Shown here: positions 50,401-58,028 of the stretch, in pieces
Position numbering within the stretch: position 1 is the stretch's first letter
Layout of the letters: every line of letters begins with the position of its first letter
Origin: Paenibacillus sophorae
GTDB lineage: Bacteria > Bacillota > Bacilli > Paenibacillales > Paenibacillaceae
Length of the DNA stretch: 64,000 nucleotides
Assembly: GCF_018966525.1 (NCBI RefSeq)
Contig: NZ_CP076607.1
Coordinates: 1,550,001 to 1,614,000 of the forward strand
Reading direction: 5' to 3'
Position numbers and translations under genes: made by a program
The notes under the pieces: model-generated
Seen by the model: only the letters and a program-made list of their open reading frames with translations
What the model was told of the DNA's origin: nothing
Databases searched by the model: none

Positions 50401-51459
50401 CTTATAAATGTTTACCGCCTTAAAGCCCGGATAGGACGGATTGATCCAGGTAAATGACAACCGGGTATCATCGTTGTAGGGCTTCAAACCGGAAACTTCC
50501 TGCAGGATGGGTGCCTGGCTCGGAGAGGGAGTCGGCTCGGGAGCAGGGGTCAAGCTGGGCTCCGGCGCCGGCTCGGGCTCCGGTTCAGGAGCAGGAGCAC
50601 CCGTGACCGGCTCGGGAGAGGCGGAAGGCAGCGGCGATGGCGAAGGAGTGGGAGCAGGCGCAGCACCTCCGCCGCCGCCGATCGGCGCCCCGCCTCCAGC
50701 GCCGACGGGAGAGCCGGAACCCGCATCAGCCGGTCCGCCTGCTGAGACATCCGCTGTCTTTGCTGCGGATGGGCTGGCCGATGGCTCAGCCGATTTCTCC
50801 GGCGAGCCGGCAGCGGCGCCGATCCGCAGATCCTGATAGAGCGCTCTCGCGAGCAGAGCGGTGAATTCGATGCGGGTCACCTTTTTGGACGGCTGAAATC
50901 TGCCGTTCTCGTCTCCGACCGCAATGCCGTTTGCGATCAGTTTGGAAATGAAAGGGGCGGCCCAGTGGTTGCCGATATCGGCAACGCGGCTGGCGGTGTC
51001 TGTGCCCTGGCTGTCCAGCTTAAAGGCGCGTGCGATCAGAACGGCGCTGTCGGCCCGGGTCAGCGTATCTCCAGGGTGGAACGATCCGTCCATATATCCG
51101 GTAATGAGATTATTCTCCTTCGCAGCCTCGATGTAAGGATAAGCCCAATACGATGAGGGAACATCGGGAGGAGCCTGCTGCGAGTCCGAATCCGCATTCG
51201 CGTCAACTTCGATATGGCTTGCCTGCACAATAAGCTTTACGGCTTCCGCCCGGGTAATCGGCTTGTCTGGGCGAAAGGTTCCGTCATTATAGCCTCCGAT
51301 AAGCTGCTGCTCTTGTAACCGCGATATTTCTTTCTGGGCCCAGTGCTTGGGCGAAATATCGGAGAATAGCGCCGGACTCGCCGCCTTCGCTTGGGGGGAC
51401 GCCGGCGCCAAAATGGCCGCAATAAGAAACATAATAAGGAGAACTGCTGTCTTCTTCAT
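47434..51459 (-). CDS. SLH-anchored surface protein with FN3 repeats and beta-helix domain
   Basis: 1341 residues: signal peptide (KKTAVLLIMFLIAAILAPAS), three SLH domains (residues 30-200: FSDISPKHWAQKEISRLQEQ, IGGYNDGTFRPDKPITRAEA and two more) that hold it to the wall polymer, and a Pro/Ala/Ser/Gly-rich linker with repeated PEP and PSPS (about 205-315). Four FN3 domains follow to about 670, then a right-handed beta-helix of the pectate-lyase-3 type (WGIYNDGTHPVETVKGINNA, LPPGTYLIDKDSR, FAYNRRQGITVGGANNAQII, GTAPQSGIDVEGG). The beta-helix is likely a polysaccharide lyase or hydrolase, but no catalytic residue can be fixed. The divergent neighbour is a close paralogue of the beta-helix part. 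Confidence 0.88.
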   Translation of the reverse strand: MKKTAVLLIMFLIAAILAPASPQAKAASPALFSDISPKHWAQKEISRLQEQQLIGGYNDGTFRPDKPITRAEAVKLIVQASHIEVDANADSDSQQAPPDVPSSYWAYPYIEAAKENNLITGYMDGSFHPGDTLTRADSAVLIARAFKLDSQGTDTASRVADIGNHWAAPFISKLIANGIAVGDENGRFQPSKKVTRIEFTALLARALYQDLRIGAAAGSPEKSAEPSASPSAAKTADVSAGGPADAGSGSPVGAGGGAPIGGGGGAAPAPTPSPSPLPSASPEPVTGAPAPEPEPEPAPEPSLTPAPEPTPSPSQAPILQEVSGLKPYNDDTRLSFTWINPSYPGFKAVNIYKEGILKATTTDAFYQEAGLLPGSVYKYVLKTVNMSGLESSGTELQVTMDPASLPSPPAALSAAASDGAALLHWTENDESGIIGYNVYLDGRQYNTAAVTDATYTLDGLNNGQNYSLYVTAVNGNELESEPSVTVDVTPQAVDSSAPAEISQVSAVDDGKSVTLTWNNPASPDFDHVDIYLDGVLIGSSTSGSYKAGGLLGETDYSFTLRTVDRSGNASQGITLSIRTKDITQPAAPVQVSAAGGPSKVSVSWAANTESDLAGYNVYVNGQQMNTEPLIQNFYVASGLDFGTKYNIQVEAVDTSGNRSPLSGTASASPTHYLIDLARWGIYNDGTHPVETVKGINNALAWAHQNGITATTLPPGTYLIDKDSRIAMVGNMLFDLPMDAILQKETNGKERYDVMYVGYGASNVTLRGGTYLGDKLTHDYSQREPHNSGTHEGGYGIFVEGAANTTIDGVKAMYFTGDGLVLGGYGTMFKDLYAASFVSGGIDGSGQPRSDSTKIRTKEGIYFTNPIFKTERTFEISNLINLPGGFTVYFYRADGTFMMSQPATARQTMTIPAGAAYFHLVFNKASSTGAYLEAWNRTVCQNTVVKNSEFAYNRRQGITVGGANNAQIINNILHDMKGTAPQSGIDVEGGFGQNGSLNTSIYIKNNDFYNNAAYDVILYDGHDVTVEGNHIASKGAIGLAVSDSFRNAMAVNNHFDGSRIVAYHDATFLNNRLNDSYTYFAGPNVIIDGMEITNGTLSVSARTTNGVKVSNVNINITKNVDAGFAVNGKGIEASNVTITGKGALATFKGSTTESSVFNNIKVLGFNSAYGMTLPQGTYTNSVFEAADGSRFGQTIVANGKYSFDNCTFTSNTTGNAALIASHANLDLKITNSRFNVKGDASAVTVETANKIVLANNTVTAMNLTRTATELIKINDYWKRNDPADVLNATITGNTITSNIAAVGISTIYAGVGAPPYTVTNNILNKAVLALKSNDVQSGNIQR

Positions 51460-51644
51460 AAGGATTCCTCTCTCTTAATTTTAGAGATTTTATCATTGGC
51501 AATTGTTGCCTGATTTAGTTTATCGGTATTTGCAATTGCGCTTTTAAGACAAAAAACGGGCGAATTAAGGGAAAAATGGGGGGTCTAAAGGACCGTTTTT
51601 TGAAGATAGGACTTAAGCCTTTCCATTCGAAAAAAAACATGATA

Positions 51645-51678
51645 GTCTAAAATAGACAGTTCGTTTTAAAGAACGAAT
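51645..51678. promoter_or_regulatory. Palindromes between the two beta-helix genes
   Basis: GTCTA-AAA-TAGAC (51645-51657) and TTCGTT-TTAAAG-AACGAA (51661-51678) lie 40-75 nt before the secreted beta-helix gene. The second contains AAAGAAC, the reverse of GTTCTTT. Confidence 0.45.
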
Positions 51679-51718
51679 GCTGCGCGGATTGAATCTTGAA
51701 CAGGAGGAAGGGACAGGA

Positions 51719-53839
51719 ATGCGCAAACAATTGTGGAAGTTCATTCTGCCTATAATCGTTGTGCTGCTTGGATTGCTGCCGCTGGAGATATATGGCCAGG
51801 ATTCCCCGAATCCGCCGGAAGCGACGATTAATTTAGCCAAATGGAATATCTACAATGACGGAACTCATCCCGTGGAAACGACCAAAGGCATTAACGAAGC
51901 GCTAAGAAGTCTGCATAACGACGGGGTTAAAATGGTGACGCTGCCATCCGGAACATACTTGATTGATAAGGACAGCCGGATCAACATGGTCAGCGATATG
52001 ATGTTTATTATGCCGGATGACGCCGTGCTGCAAAAGGAAGCGAGCGGAAAAGAACGGTACGAAACGATGTTCTTGGGCTATGGGGTCAACAATGTAACGC
52101 TCCAGGGCGGAACTTACAGCGGCGATAAGCAGCAGCATGATTTCTCAAAGAAGGATAATCCCCACAGCGCGGGCACGCATGAGAACGGGTACGGCATTTT
52201 GCTTGAAGGTGCGTCAAATGTTGTGATCGACGGCGTCAAGACCGTTAATTTTACCGGAGACGGGATGGCGATTGGCGGCGTTGGCAAATTAATTAAGGAT
52301 CTGTATGAGGGATGGTTTGTTTCCGGAGCGCTCGATGCAAAAGGAAATGCGGTGAGCGATAAGAATAAAGTGCGCACCAAAAAGCCGATTCCGCTTACCG
52401 CGCCAATCCTGCAATCGGAGAAGCTCTTTGAAATTTCCAATGTCCAAAAACTGGCGCCTTCATTCGAGGTCTATTTCTACCAAAATAATGGGAAGTTTAT
52501 CAAGAAAATATCGGCCAAGGTCCGGGATCAAATGGCTATTCCAACCGGAGCCGCCTACTGCCATCTGGTATTTAATCAAGCATCGTATAAGGGCGGCTAC
52601 CTGGAAGTATGGAACCGTGTCGTCAGCCGGAATATTACCGTCCGGAACTCGGAGTCCGCATTCAACCGGCGTCAGGGAATTACGGTCGGCGGAGCAGACA
52701 ACGTTCTGATTACTGGAAGTTTATTTCATGACATAAAGGGAACAGCGCCGCAATCCGGCATTGATGTGGAAGGAGGATATGGGGAGAATGGCTACCTGAA
52801 TACAAACATCACGATTAAAAACAACCAATTCTATAACAACGCCGTGTACGATGTCATTCTTTATGACGGCCGGAACGCATGGGTGGACGGCAATCATTTT
52901 GCTTCCAAGGAAGCCATCGGACTTGCGGTCTCCCCGCCATTTACAAACGCCTGGGTATCCGGTAACCATTTCGACGGTGCGCGCATTTATGCTTATCACG
53001 ATGTCACCTTACGGAACAACGAGCTGAATGATTCCATCACCTATTTCGAAGGGCCGAATATCGTCATTGATGGAATGGAGATCACGAACGGCACACTCGC
53101 CTTGAGCGCAAAGGATGCTTACGGAATCAAGGTCTCCAATGTCAATATCAACATTACGAAAAAAGTGGATGCGGGCCTAAGCATCAGCAAGAACCCTCTG
53201 CGCCTGTCCAATGTCACGATTACCGGGGAGCCGGCTCTGCGGAGCTTTACCGGAAATACGGTTTCCGGAAGCGTATTTGATCATCTGAAGATCACCCGCT
53301 ATAACTCCGCATATGGGCTTTCTCTACCGCCGGGGACCTATAAAGATTGCCAGTTTGAAGCATCCGAGGAAGGGAAGTTCGGCACGCTTTCAGCTGTTCT
53401 GGCCGGAGATTATGTGTTTGACGGCTGTACCTTCAAAGGTAACGTCCAAGGTGCGGGTCTGCTGTACGCAGAGAATAAGCAATTAAATCTGACGGTGAAG
53501 AACTCCACATTTGAACTGCCCGGCAGCGCGCAGGCTGTCAGTATCCAGGCGGCTCGAAGCGCCGTTGTGGAGAATAATGTTGTGAATGCCAATAACCTTG
53601 CCTCAAACAGTACGGAGCTTATCAAAATCAACGATTACTGGAAGCGGAACGATCCATACGATGTGCTGAGCGCGGTGATTCGGAAGAACAAAATTACAAC
53701 CAATCTGCCGGCAAAAGGAATCTCGACCGAGTATGCGGGCGTGGGGGCACCTCCTTATACGATAGAGGATAACATTCTTGTTAAAGCGAAGCTCTCGCTA
53801 AAAGCAAATGATAGATTCAATAATAATATATTGCAGTAA
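51719..53839 (+). CDS. Secreted right-handed beta-helix protein, paralogue of the SLH protein
   Basis: 706 residues: a signal peptide or anchor (KFILPIIVVLLGLLPLEIYG), then immediately the beta-helix: KWNIYNDGTHPVETTKGINE, LPSGTYLIDKDSRINM, SAFNRRQGITVGGADNVLIT, GTAPQSGIDVEGGYGENGYL. It matches residues 670-1341 of the divergent SLH protein almost motif by motif, ending GVGAPPYTIEDNILVKAKL. It lacks SLH and FN3 domains, so it would be released or membrane-held. Start ATG 51719 behind CAGGAGGAAGGG. A polysaccharide is the probable substrate, perhaps that of the eps operon 3.5 kb away. Confidence 0.85.
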   Translation: MRKQLWKFILPIIVVLLGLLPLEIYGQDSPNPPEATINLAKWNIYNDGTHPVETTKGINEALRSLHNDGVKMVTLPSGTYLIDKDSRINMVSDMMFIMPDDAVLQKEASGKERYETMFLGYGVNNVTLQGGTYSGDKQQHDFSKKDNPHSAGTHENGYGILLEGASNVVIDGVKTVNFTGDGMAIGGVGKLIKDLYEGWFVSGALDAKGNAVSDKNKVRTKKPIPLTAPILQSEKLFEISNVQKLAPSFEVYFYQNNGKFIKKISAKVRDQMAIPTGAAYCHLVFNQASYKGGYLEVWNRVVSRNITVRNSESAFNRRQGITVGGADNVLITGSLFHDIKGTAPQSGIDVEGGYGENGYLNTNITIKNNQFYNNAVYDVILYDGRNAWVDGNHFASKEAIGLAVSPPFTNAWVSGNHFDGARIYAYHDVTLRNNELNDSITYFEGPNIVIDGMEITNGTLALSAKDAYGIKVSNVNINITKKVDAGLSISKNPLRLSNVTITGEPALRSFTGNTVSGSVFDHLKITRYNSAYGLSLPPGTYKDCQFEASEEGKFGTLSAVLAGDYVFDGCTFKGNVQGAGLLYAENKQLNLTVKNSTFELPGSAQAVSIQAARSAVVENNVVNANNLASNSTELIKINDYWKRNDPYDVLSAVIRKNKITTNLPAKGISTEYAGVGAPPYTIEDNILVKAKLSLKANDRFNNNILQ

Positions 53840-53861
53840 TGTCTATATTGATCGGGCGAAG

Positions 53862-53908
53862 GAACTGCTCCATTTGTCATTAAAGTGACATATGGGGCGG
53901 TTCTTTTT
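53862..53908 (+). terminator. Intrinsic terminator
   Basis: Long stem GAACTGCTCCAT...TGTCA / TGACA...ATGGGGCGGTTC followed by T run. Confidence 0.85.
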
Positions 53909-53911
53909 GAT

Positions 53912-53940
53912 TTGAAAAATAAGGAAAAAAGCGATATACT
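53912..53940 (+). promoter_or_regulatory. Promoter of the sorC-trpBA operon
   Basis: TTGAAA, 17 nt, TATACT, about 60 nt before the regulator gene. Confidence 0.65.
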
Positions 53941-53958
53941 CGTGAAGTGAAGTACGTT

Positions 53959-53975
53959 TGTTCATTATATGAACA
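53959..53975. promoter_or_regulatory. SorC-type operator
   Basis: TGTTCAT-TAT-ATGAACA, a perfect 17-bp palindrome about 20 nt downstream of the -10 box, well placed to block transcription by the first gene product. Confidence 0.7.
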
Positions 53976-53999
53976 TTTGTACATAGAGTGTGAAGGGAT

Positions 54000-54980
54000 G
54001 TGCATGCCCGCATTATGACGGAGAAGAATAAGGATCGCTTCCGGTTATTAGTGAAGATTTGCCAGCTGTATTACGAGGAAGGCCTGAATCAAATGGAAAT
54101 CGCCAAACGTCTGGGGATATCCCGTCCTCATGTAAGCCGGATGCTGACAGTCGCCAAGAATGAAGGGATTGTACGTATTTCGATCAATAACCCGTTTTCA
54201 GCCGAACAAGAACTTGAAAAATCAATCATCGGCGCCTTCGGTATTCAAGACGCGCTGGTTGTCGATTCTTCTGAGACAGAACCTGCCGGGCTTCCTGCCC
54301 TGCTGGGCCGAACCGGCGCCGCTCTGATCGAATCCGTACTGAGGGATGGCGATATAGTCGGCGTTATGGCAGGACATACGATAGGCTGCGCAGCCGAGGA
54401 GACGGATTACTTCGCACGGGATGGACTGCAATTTGTCCCCCTGGTCGGAGGGTGGGGATCGGATGGCGCCGCCTGGCATGCAAGCACCAATGCTATGGCC
54501 TTCGCGAACAAGCTGAAATCCAAGTACTCGATGTTTCATGCGCCTGCATTGGTGGCAAACGAAGAGACCGGTTTGCTGTTGCGTAGAGAGCCGGAGATTG
54601 CAAATGTACTTGAGCTTGCCCGAAGCAGCCGCGTAGCGGTCGTAAGCATCGGTGAAGTAAGTGAAGGGGCGACCATGGTCAAATCGGGGAGCTTTAGCGG
54701 GGAGGATATGACGGTTCTGAAAAAGCGGGGGGCTGTTGCCAATCTGTGCGCTTCCTTTCTGGATGAAAGAGGACAGGTGATCGACTTCCCGGGCAGCAGC
54801 AGGCTGATTGGCTTGACCGCTCAGGAACTTCGCGCGATACCTACGGTCATCGGAATTGCCGGGGGAGCAGCTAAAATCATGGCAATTACAGCAGCACTCA
54901 AAGGTAAATGGATTGATGTACTGGTAACGGATTCGGAGACGGCGCGAGATGTTATTTCCATGTCATCATCCATCGAATGA
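54000..54980 (+). CDS. SorC-family transcriptional regulator
   Basis: About 326 residues. The N-terminal HTH reads YYEEGLNQMEIAKRLGISRP, HVSRMLTVAKNEGI. A sugar-binding domain of the phosphosugar-isomerase type follows (GDIVGVMAGHTIGCAAEETD, GGWGSDGAAWHASTNAMAFA, ATMVKSGSFSGEDM, GIAGGAAKIMAITAALKG). Such regulators respond to phosphorylated sugars. The start is GTG 54000 or ATG 54015. trpB follows 20 nt downstream, so the regulator and trpBA form one operon with a palindromic operator at the promoter. Confidence 0.85.
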   Translation: MHARIMTEKNKDRFRLLVKICQLYYEEGLNQMEIAKRLGISRPHVSRMLTVAKNEGIVRISINNPFSAEQELEKSIIGAFGIQDALVVDSSETEPAGLPALLGRTGAALIESVLRDGDIVGVMAGHTIGCAAEETDYFARDGLQFVPLVGGWGSDGAAWHASTNAMAFANKLKSKYSMFHAPALVANEETGLLLRREPEIANVLELARSSRVAVVSIGEVSEGATMVKSGSFSGEDMTVLKKRGAVANLCASFLDERGQVIDFPGSSRLIGLTAQELRAIPTVIGIAGGAAKIMAITAALKGKWIDVLVTDSETARDVISMSSSIE

Positions 54981-55000
54981 AACGGGAAAGGAGAATAGTA

Positions 55001-56293
55001 ATGTCCGAGTATAAAACGATATTTCAAACGATATCCGCTACGGCTGAAGCAGTTGTAGAAGACAATGGTTACTATGGTAATTACGGAGGCTCGTTCATAC
55101 CTGAAATCCTTGTCCCTGCATTTGCGGAAATCAAGGAGCATTTTGAAGCCATTAAACAGGATGAAGCGTTCTGGAAAGAGTATTGTTCACTGCTGGCGGA
55201 TTACTCGGGGCGCCCTACTCCGCTTACTTATGCGGATCGGCTAACCGATTATTTCGGCCGTGCCAAAATTTATATTAAACGCGAGGATTTGAATCATACC
55301 GGCGCCCACAAGTTGAATAACGCGCTCGGTCAAGCCATGCTTGCGAAGAAAATGGGGAAAACGCGCGTCATAGCCGAAACGGGGGCGGGACAGCATGGAG
55401 TGGCTACCGCTACCGCAGCGGCGAAGCTCGGGCTCTCGGCTACCATTTATATGGGCCGGGAAGATATGGAACGTCAGTATTCCAATGTCTTTTGGATGAA
55501 ACGGCTGGGGGCTGAAGTCATCGCCGTCGATTACGGTTCACGAACGTTGAAGGATGCGATCAACGAAGCGTTGAGAGACTGGGTTTCCAGCTTTGAAACG
55601 ACGCATTACGTTCTGGGAACCGCATCGGGTGCGCATCCTTTCCCCGCCATTGTGTCTTACTTTCAGGCCGTGATTGGCATAGAAGCCAAGGAACAGATTT
55701 TGCGGGCGGAAGGCAGGCTGCCAAGCCGGGTCTACGCCTGTGTGGGCGGCGGATCGAACGCCCTCGGTGTGTTTCAAGCGTTCTATCCGCATGATGATGT
55801 TGAGCTGGTGGGGGTTGAGGCAGGCGGGCAGGGCAAGGGGTCTGGCAGGCATGCGGCCCGGATTGCGTACGGTGAGGGCAGAGCCGGCGTCGCTCAAGGC
55901 TTTAAAACCCTTTTTCTGCAAAATAACGACGGGCAAATGAATGATACGTACAGCCTTGCCGCAGGTCTGGATTATGTAGGAGTATCTCCGATCTTGGCCG
56001 ACTTGTCAGAGCGGGGCAGGGTGCGGTTCACGGCTGCTACCGATACGGAGGTAGTGGAAGCGCTGGAAATAATCATGAAGACGGAAGGGCTAATTCCTGC
56101 GCTGGAGTCCACGCATGCTTTTGCGGGAGCGTTTAACGATATCACGGAATCTTCGGGGTCTGATATCTTCATAATTAATATGTCCGGACGAGGGGATAAA
56201 GATATTTTTAATGTAGCGGAGGGATTGAATGATGATGAATGGAAAGCATTTATCCGGAGAAAAGCCCGGCAGTTCGAAGATGGGGCTCGCTGA
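55001..56293 (+). CDS. trpB: Tryptophan synthase beta chain
   Basis: 430 residues, somewhat longer than usual (about 400) because of an N-terminal extension. It makes Trp from indole and Ser. The PLP lysine lies in REDLNHTGAHKLNNALGQAM, the catalytic Glu in IAETGAGQHGVATATAAAKL, the phosphate loop in GGGSNALGVF, and the end NMSGRGDKDIF is that of TrpB1. AAAGGAG precedes ATG 55001. Its 3' end overlaps trpA by 14 nt. The setting, SorC regulator first and no other trp gene, shows that this is not the main trp operon. Confidence 0.93.
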   Translation: MSEYKTIFQTISATAEAVVEDNGYYGNYGGSFIPEILVPAFAEIKEHFEAIKQDEAFWKEYCSLLADYSGRPTPLTYADRLTDYFGRAKIYIKREDLNHTGAHKLNNALGQAMLAKKMGKTRVIAETGAGQHGVATATAAAKLGLSATIYMGREDMERQYSNVFWMKRLGAEVIAVDYGSRTLKDAINEALRDWVSSFETTHYVLGTASGAHPFPAIVSYFQAVIGIEAKEQILRAEGRLPSRVYACVGGGSNALGVFQAFYPHDDVELVGVEAGGQGKGSGRHAARIAYGEGRAGVAQGFKTLFLQNNDGQMNDTYSLAAGLDYVGVSPILADLSERGRVRFTAATDTEVVEALEIIMKTEGLIPALESTHAFAGAFNDITESSGSDIFIINMSGRGDKDIFNVAEGLNDDEWKAFIRRKARQFEDGAR

Positions 56294-57053
56294 ACGGATA
56301 ACGGTCAGACAATCCGGGAAACCGATACAAATGATGACTCACCAAATTCTCGGTTACCCGGATTTTGACACGAATTACGAAATGATCCGTTTGTTTCAAG
56401 AGAGCGGCGTCCACCTTGTCGAGCTTCAATTACCTTTCTCGGAGCCTATTGCGGATGGTCCGGTGTTTCTACATGCAAATCAGGCTTCACTGGCAAGCGG
56501 CACAACAACGAAACAATGCCTGGAATTCGCGGGGCGTGTGGTCACGGATTTTCCCGGCCTCTCCTTTTTGTTCATGACTTATTATAATGTTGTCATTCAG
56601 TATGGAATTGAAGATTTCGTTAAAGAGTGCGCCGCAATAGGCATTCAGGGTCTGATTGTGCCGGATGCCTATCCTGAGGAGAGCCATGAATTTATGGAGG
56701 CTTGCCGTAAGCATAGGGTGGAGCCGGTTCTGATCGTTACACCGTATACAACCAGCGAACGCCTTGCTTATCTGTCGGCAGAAACCGGCGGTTTTCTGTA
56801 CTGTGCGGCGCGAAAGGGAGTGACCGGGACGAAGACCTCGTTTGGCAAGGAGACAGAAGCATTTATCACTCGTGTCCGCGGCATGGCCAGAACCCCGATC
56901 GCTGTAGGATTCGGTATCCAAAGCGATCAAGATGTGCGCTTTTTAGAGGGCAAATGCGATATCGCGATCATCGGGACACAGCTCCTTAACGTACTGGAGC
57001 ATGAGGGGCTTTCCGGTGTTAAGCGTTTCTTACAAACGATAATTCCGGCCTGA
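56280..57053 (+). CDS. trpA: Tryptophan synthase alpha chain, divergent type
   Basis: 257 residues, TIM barrel. It cleaves indole-3-glycerol phosphate to indole and glyceraldehyde-3-phosphate. Catalytic Glu and Asp are kept in VELQLPFSEPIADGPVFLHA, where normal enzymes read ELGIPFSDPVADGP. FMTYYNVVIQYGIEDFVKEC lacks the usual Asn-Pro. CAARKGVTGTKTSF and VGFGIQSDQDVRFL match the phosphate site. ATG 56280 overlaps the end of trpB. The changes suggest a specialised TrpA, perhaps with altered partner or substrate, but both catalytic acids are present. Confidence 0.88.
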   Translation: MGLAERITVRQSGKPIQMMTHQILGYPDFDTNYEMIRLFQESGVHLVELQLPFSEPIADGPVFLHANQASLASGTTTKQCLEFAGRVVTDFPGLSFLFMTYYNVVIQYGIEDFVKECAAIGIQGLIVPDAYPEESHEFMEACRKHRVEPVLIVTPYTTSERLAYLSAETGGFLYCAARKGVTGTKTSFGKETEAFITRVRGMARTPIAVGFGIQSDQDVRFLEGKCDIAIIGTQLLNVLEHEGLSGVKRFLQTIIPA

Positions 57054-57082
57054 CCATCCGTTTCGCTATATATTGAACAACA

Positions 57083-57137
57083 AAAGAGGCTATCTCTTGA
57101 AGCAGTAAAAACTGCTTTTGGAGCAGCTTCTTTTTTG
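57083..57137 (+). terminator. Terminator after trpA
   Basis: AAGCAGT-AAAA-ACTGCTT hairpin inside a longer imperfect stem, then CTTCTTTTTTG. Confidence 0.65.
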
Positions 57138-57144
57138 TGCGTGT

Positions 57145-57250
57145 AAACGAACGATTAACGGTCATAAAAACGAACGATATCCATAGAATGAAAGGACTAA
57201 TAGTTGACATGTTCTATATAAAGAACTAAAATTGATGAATAATGTTCTTT
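57145..57250 (+). promoter_or_regulatory. Exopolysaccharide operon promoter with SinR-like and direct-repeat sites
   Basis: TTGACA (57204-57209), 17 nt, TAAAAT (57227-57232). The spacer is filled by GTTCT-ATATAA-AGAAC (57211-57226), whose right arm reads GTTCTTT on the minus strand; an exact GTTCTTT lies downstream at 57244-57250. GTTCTYT is the B. subtilis SinR motif at epsA. Upstream, AAACGAACGAT occurs twice, 23 nt apart (57145 and 57168), as an activator site might. Confidence 0.6.
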
Positions 57251-57281
57251 ATTGAAGTCATTCTTTAAAGTGGGTGAACAT

Positions 57282-58028
57282 GTGGAAGATGAGAACGAGG
57301 TATACGAAAAGGCACCTTCATCCAGAGTTCCGGTCAAGGAAATTAATCTAAAGGAATGGGCTGCGGTTATTAGAAGGAGATTATGGATTATTTTGCTCAC
57401 GACCGTCCTTCTCGCCGTGCTGGGTGGTCTGTACAGCTCACAGCCAGAAGTGCCCCTGTACTCTTCTTCGGCAAGAATTATGATTCCCGCAGCTACTCCG
57501 GAACAGCTGAGCACAATCAAAGTGTTCATTCGCGAACCGGTGGTTCTGGAACGCGTGATCCAGGAGTCGGGTATCCGAAGGTCGGCTGGAGGCTTGCGCA
57601 ATCAGATCAGTGTAGGAAGCGTTGACAATTCCATTATTACAATCATTTCGGTTGTTGACCCGGACCCTGCCGTCGCGCCGCAAATCGTCAATGCCGTCGT
57701 GCGCGTGTTTACCGAGGAAGTGAGTAAGCGTATGGGCTTTAACGGAATCAGCGTTCTTACGGAAGCGGTAGAATCGCCGAATCCCGCACCCATCAATCCG
57801 CCGAGCAATCGTGCGCTGATCGCAGGGATAATAGCCGGTCTTGTCATTGGTTTGGGTCTTGCCCTTTTGCTCGAATCACTGGATGATACCCTCCGCTCCG
57901 AAAGAGATCTTGAACGGATATTGGGCGTAGATTCACTGGGAGTCGTTCCTAAATTGCAGCGTAAAGATTCTTTCGGCAATTCAAGGCGGAAAAATGAGTA
58001 TGTGCGAGGTGAAGCCATTGGCTCATAG
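57282..58028 (+). CDS. Polysaccharide chain-length/co-polymerase protein (Wzz/CpsC/YveK-like)
   Basis: 248 residues. A first helix (RRRLWIILLTTVLLAVLGGL, residues 32-51), an extracytoplasmic domain, the Pro-rich AVESPNPAPINPPSNRALIA and a second helix (GIIAGLVIGLGLALLLESLD) make a Wzz-type topology. It partners the tyrosine kinase encoded next (11-nt overlap) and governs polymer length. The start is probably GTG 57282; it has only a weak ribosome site (GGGTGA), as does any other choice. Confidence 0.85.
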   Translation: MEDENEVYEKAPSSRVPVKEINLKEWAAVIRRRLWIILLTTVLLAVLGGLYSSQPEVPLYSSSARIMIPAATPEQLSTIKVFIREPVVLERVIQESGIRRSAGGLRNQISVGSVDNSIITIISVVDPDPAVAPQIVNAVVRVFTEEVSKRMGFNGISVLTEAVESPNPAPINPPSNRALIAGIIAGLVIGLGLALLLESLDDTLRSERDLERILGVDSLGVVPKLQRKDSFGNSRRKNEYVRGEAIGS

